From the NCBI GenBank assembly GCA_034440175.1, contig JAWXBO010000123.1, positions 1 to 16,209 of the forward strand: a DNA stretch of 16,209 nt, read 5' to 3'. The position numbers and the translations under genes were made by a program. Positions 14,836 through 16,209 of the stretch are shown here, in pieces. Position 1 is the stretch's first letter; the number at the start of each line of letters is the position of its first letter. This DNA is from SZUA-430 sp034440175 (GTDB taxonomy: Bacteria; Pseudomonadota; Alphaproteobacteria; Micropepsales; Micropepsaceae). Under the pieces are notes generated by a model. That model was given only the letters and a program-made list of their open reading frames with translations. It made no database searches and had not been told where the DNA came from.

Positions 14836-15336
14836 ATGACCGCAATGCCCGAACGCTTGCGTGCCCAGCTGTTTCTCAACGGCATCGGCTTGTTCTGTTT
14901 CGCCGTTTTCGTCGGCTGGCACTGGTTCTTCGCGCTGTTAGGCGAAATTGTCCTCTGGCCCATCATCCCCGCCATCGACCTCCAGGTCCCCGGCGACGCG
15001 CGTGCCTGGCGCATGGTCCACATGGAAGCCATTACCCAGGGACTGCTCCTGATGGCCCTCGGTCTCGGCGGAAGATTCCTCCACCTCCCTGCGCTCCAAC
15101 ACCGCATCTTCTTCTGGAGCGCGGTCATCACCACCTGGCTGTTCACCATCCCTACCTACTTCCACGCTATGCTCGGCACGAGAGGCCTCGCCTTCGGCGG
15201 CGGCCCCTTCAAACCCGGCCTCGCTAACGACATTCTCTACCTCATCGGCTGGCCCCCAGTGATCGCCGTCCACGTGATGCTGGCACTCGGGGTGATCGGT
15301 GTTTGGCGCCATGTGAAGTCCGCGCCGGCAGTCTAA
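14836..15336 (+). CDS. Four-helix membrane protein resembling styrene oxide isomerase (StyC)
   Basis: 166 residues with four membrane helices (roughly 13-42, 60-78, 90-110, 131-157), the size and topology of StyC. Shared pattern with StyC as I recall it: VPGDARAWRMVH (51-62; StyC has VPG..W...H, its His being the haem ligand), RGLAFGGGPFKPG (116-128; StyC RGLTFG..QFGPG), and a last helix with MLALGVIG. His62 is retained; the residues StyC uses near the substrate (Asn, Tyr) are not clearly kept, so a different substrate or reaction is likely. StyC is a membrane haem-b enzyme that isomerises aryl epoxides to aldehydes. ATG 14836 has AAGGA upstream and lies 10 bases after the di-iron-like gene. 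The longer frame starting upstream overlaps that gene and is rejected. Confidence 0.75.
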   Translation: MTAMPERLRAQLFLNGIGLFCFAVFVGWHWFFALLGEIVLWPIIPAIDLQVPGDARAWRMVHMEAITQGLLLMALGLGGRFLHLPALQHRIFFWSAVITTWLFTIPTYFHAMLGTRGLAFGGGPFKPGLANDILYLIGWPPVIAVHVMLALGVIGVWRHVKSAPAV

Positions 15337-15716
15337 CAAGCGTTTGGAGCCAGCTCACGAACGAACAAACATTCGTGAACTTTGTGGCGAAATGTTTCGC
15401 GTCGGTTGATGTCATTTCCGTAACTCTGATTCAGACGAAGTGTGACACACCCCATTGGCGTCATCAAAGTGTCACCCGATCTATAGCGCGAAACGCTTGC
15501 AATTGTTGGCAATTTCGCCGGCATCGCTCTCGGCCGGAACAATCTGCACGCGCGGCACGCACGCCACAACGCCGCGCGCTGCACATCACAATTGTGACAT
15601 CGCAAAAACAATCTCGGTCGCGATGCATGGCAGGCATGCGCTTGCGACTCTGACAGCAACGCGAATTCACGGCTACCTTTAAAGCAGTCAGCCCCTCGAT
15701 GACTGGAGAAAACCAA
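15337..15716. other. 380-base non-coding region rich in palindromes
   Basis: No credible gene. It holds TCACGAA/TTCGTGA (15355-15361/15372-15378, a possible weak end-of-operon hairpin without T-tract), GCGAAA/TTTCGC (15387-15392/15395-15400), GTGACAC/GTGTCAC (15442-15448/15469-15475) and the perfect 12-base palindrome TCACAATTGTGA (15586-15597). The right part should contain the promoter of the small gene at 15717. Confidence 0.5.
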
Positions 15717-15821
15717 ATGAACTTTCTCAACCGTCTCGCCGAAGTCCTGCTCGTACTGTCAATCCTGCTTCTATGCGCCGTCACCGTCACCTCCGCAGTG
15801 CTGGCGCCATCAGTGGCGTGA
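15717..15821 (+). CDS. 34-residue membrane microprotein
   Basis: A short frame reading MNFLNRLAEVLLVLSILLLC then about 14 more residues ending in APSVA and TGA. One hydrophobic helix (about 9-30) after a short polar start with one Arg predicts a single-pass inner-membrane protein, or a secreted peptide whose signal ends at VLA. GGAG at 15705-15708 with 8-base spacing marks ATG 15717; an in-frame ATG at 15699 lacks a ribosome site and would include that GGAG. Isolated between two non-coding stretches. Family not recognised. Confidence 0.55.
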   Translation: MNFLNRLAEVLLVLSILLLCAVTVTSAVLAPSVA

Positions 15822-16122
15822 CAACTCAGGTGACACTGTGCAAATTCTTGGTGACAGTTTTCGCATTTAATTTTGAGAAAAACGGCTTATCCTTGCCATT
15901 TACTTCGCAAACAGGTGACACGAACGACTATAGTTTGCGGATGTTGATCGAAGTTAAAATATAAGTAATTGCGGAAAAAAATCAAATAGAACATAATAGA
16001 AACAATGTCAAGGGTGCCGCCTCCATCCGCATGCACGCCCGATATCAATCGCTCGCCCTGGGACATAGCCTTACCCCCAAATCTTCTCAAGCAGATCAAC
16101 CAAATATGACGGGGGCACATAA
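15822..16122. other. Non-coding, partly AT-rich stretch
   Basis: About 300 bases without a convincing gene. 15830-15921 carries three GTGACA motifs. 15950-16005 is clearly AT-rich compared with the rest of the window (for example AAAATATAAGTAATTG), as at a promoter region or an acquired segment. A minus-strand frame at 15887-16120 has an unlikely composition and no support. Confidence 0.4.
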
Positions 16123-16209
16123 GTTGCCGGGTTTTTTTTGGCCGACAACTATGCGGGTATCGACCGCAATCCTCTCGCCCCCTATAACCTCCCCCATGCC
16201 GCCCAAACC
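16123..16209 (+). other. Possible coding fragment running off the right edge, start in another frame
   Basis: Frame 16123 is open to the edge, 29 codons with C/G-rich third positions, reading ..FFLADNYAGIDRNPL... It is closed on the left by TAA at 16120-16122 and has no normal start. ATG 16106 lies in a different frame (MTGAHKLPGFF..) and would join it if the run of eight T at 16132-16139 had one more T. It may be a gene with a homopolymer frameshift, or chance. Confidence 0.2.

Noticed and set aside
15887..16120. Minus-strand frame of 77 codons
   Set aside because: It crosses the AT-rich stretch, has no ribosome site and the translation changes character midway; no support as a gene.
16150..16209. 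Minus-strand frame GLGGMGEVIGARGL at the right edge, reminiscent of a kinase glycine loop
   Set aside because: It uses rare codons (ATA, AGA, GGA), ends at a stop within 20 codons, and the opposite strand frame has better codon use.
1..16209. Search by eye for CRISPR repeats, insertion sequences, attachment sites, tRNA/rRNA and phage genes
   Set aside because: No regularly spaced direct repeats, transposase, integrase or structural RNA signature was seen.

Overview
The window looks like a chromosomal segment of an alphaproteobacterium, most likely Hyphomicrobiales. The main pointer is the order trxB then a LysR regulator closely resembling Sinorhizobium LsrB / Brucella-Agrobacterium VtlR, followed at once by a structured RNA candidate ending in a strong intrinsic terminator. 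In that order an AbcR (alpha-r15) small RNA is known to sit beside this regulator. Coding DNA is GC-rich with C/G third positions. There are no insertion sequences, tRNA/rRNA genes, CRISPR arrays or phage genes that I can see.

Layout, left to right. 1-92: tail of an upstream gene. 166-2034: trxB and lsrB/vtlR-like regulator on +, then 2095-2224 a chain of four hairpins, the last a terminator. 2240-3763 (-): a secreted beta-helix protein, with a doubtful small ORF ahead of it. 3986-4780 (+): an unrecognised, less GC-rich gene for a protein with membrane segments at both ends and an unclear start. 4835-6686 (-): a four-gene methionine sulfoxide repair operon, in transcription order msrB, msrA, free-Met-R-sulfoxide reductase (GAF), DUF1272 zinc protein. 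6798-8852 (-): an EF-G-like translational GTPase lacking the usual catalytic His. 8964-10190 (-): class I aspartate aminotransferase. 10350-11607 (+): three small lipoproteins, the third of the MliC lysozyme-inhibitor type. 11618-12712 (-): membrane-anchored SRPBCC plus GyrI-like protein. 12945-13874 (+): a polytopic membrane protein and a small anchored acidic-tail protein. 13932-15336 (+): a tight pair, a PF10118-type 'metal-dependent hydrolase' with a di-iron ferritin-like residue pattern and a four-helix membrane protein resembling styrene oxide isomerase. 15337-16209: about 870 bases almost without genes, holding one 34-residue membrane microprotein, several palindromes and seven GTGACA motifs.

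A redox-defence theme joins part of the window: thioredoxin reductase, a regulator of a type linked to oxidative stress, and an Msr operon whose enzymes (periplasmic MsrA/MsrB, cytosolic free-Met reductase) depend on thioredoxin-type reductants. The most promising uncharacterised unit is the di-iron-like protein plus StyC-like isomerase pair. The most promising regulatory element is the RNA candidate after lsrB. Everything here is read by eye; family names come from remembered motifs and were not searched.
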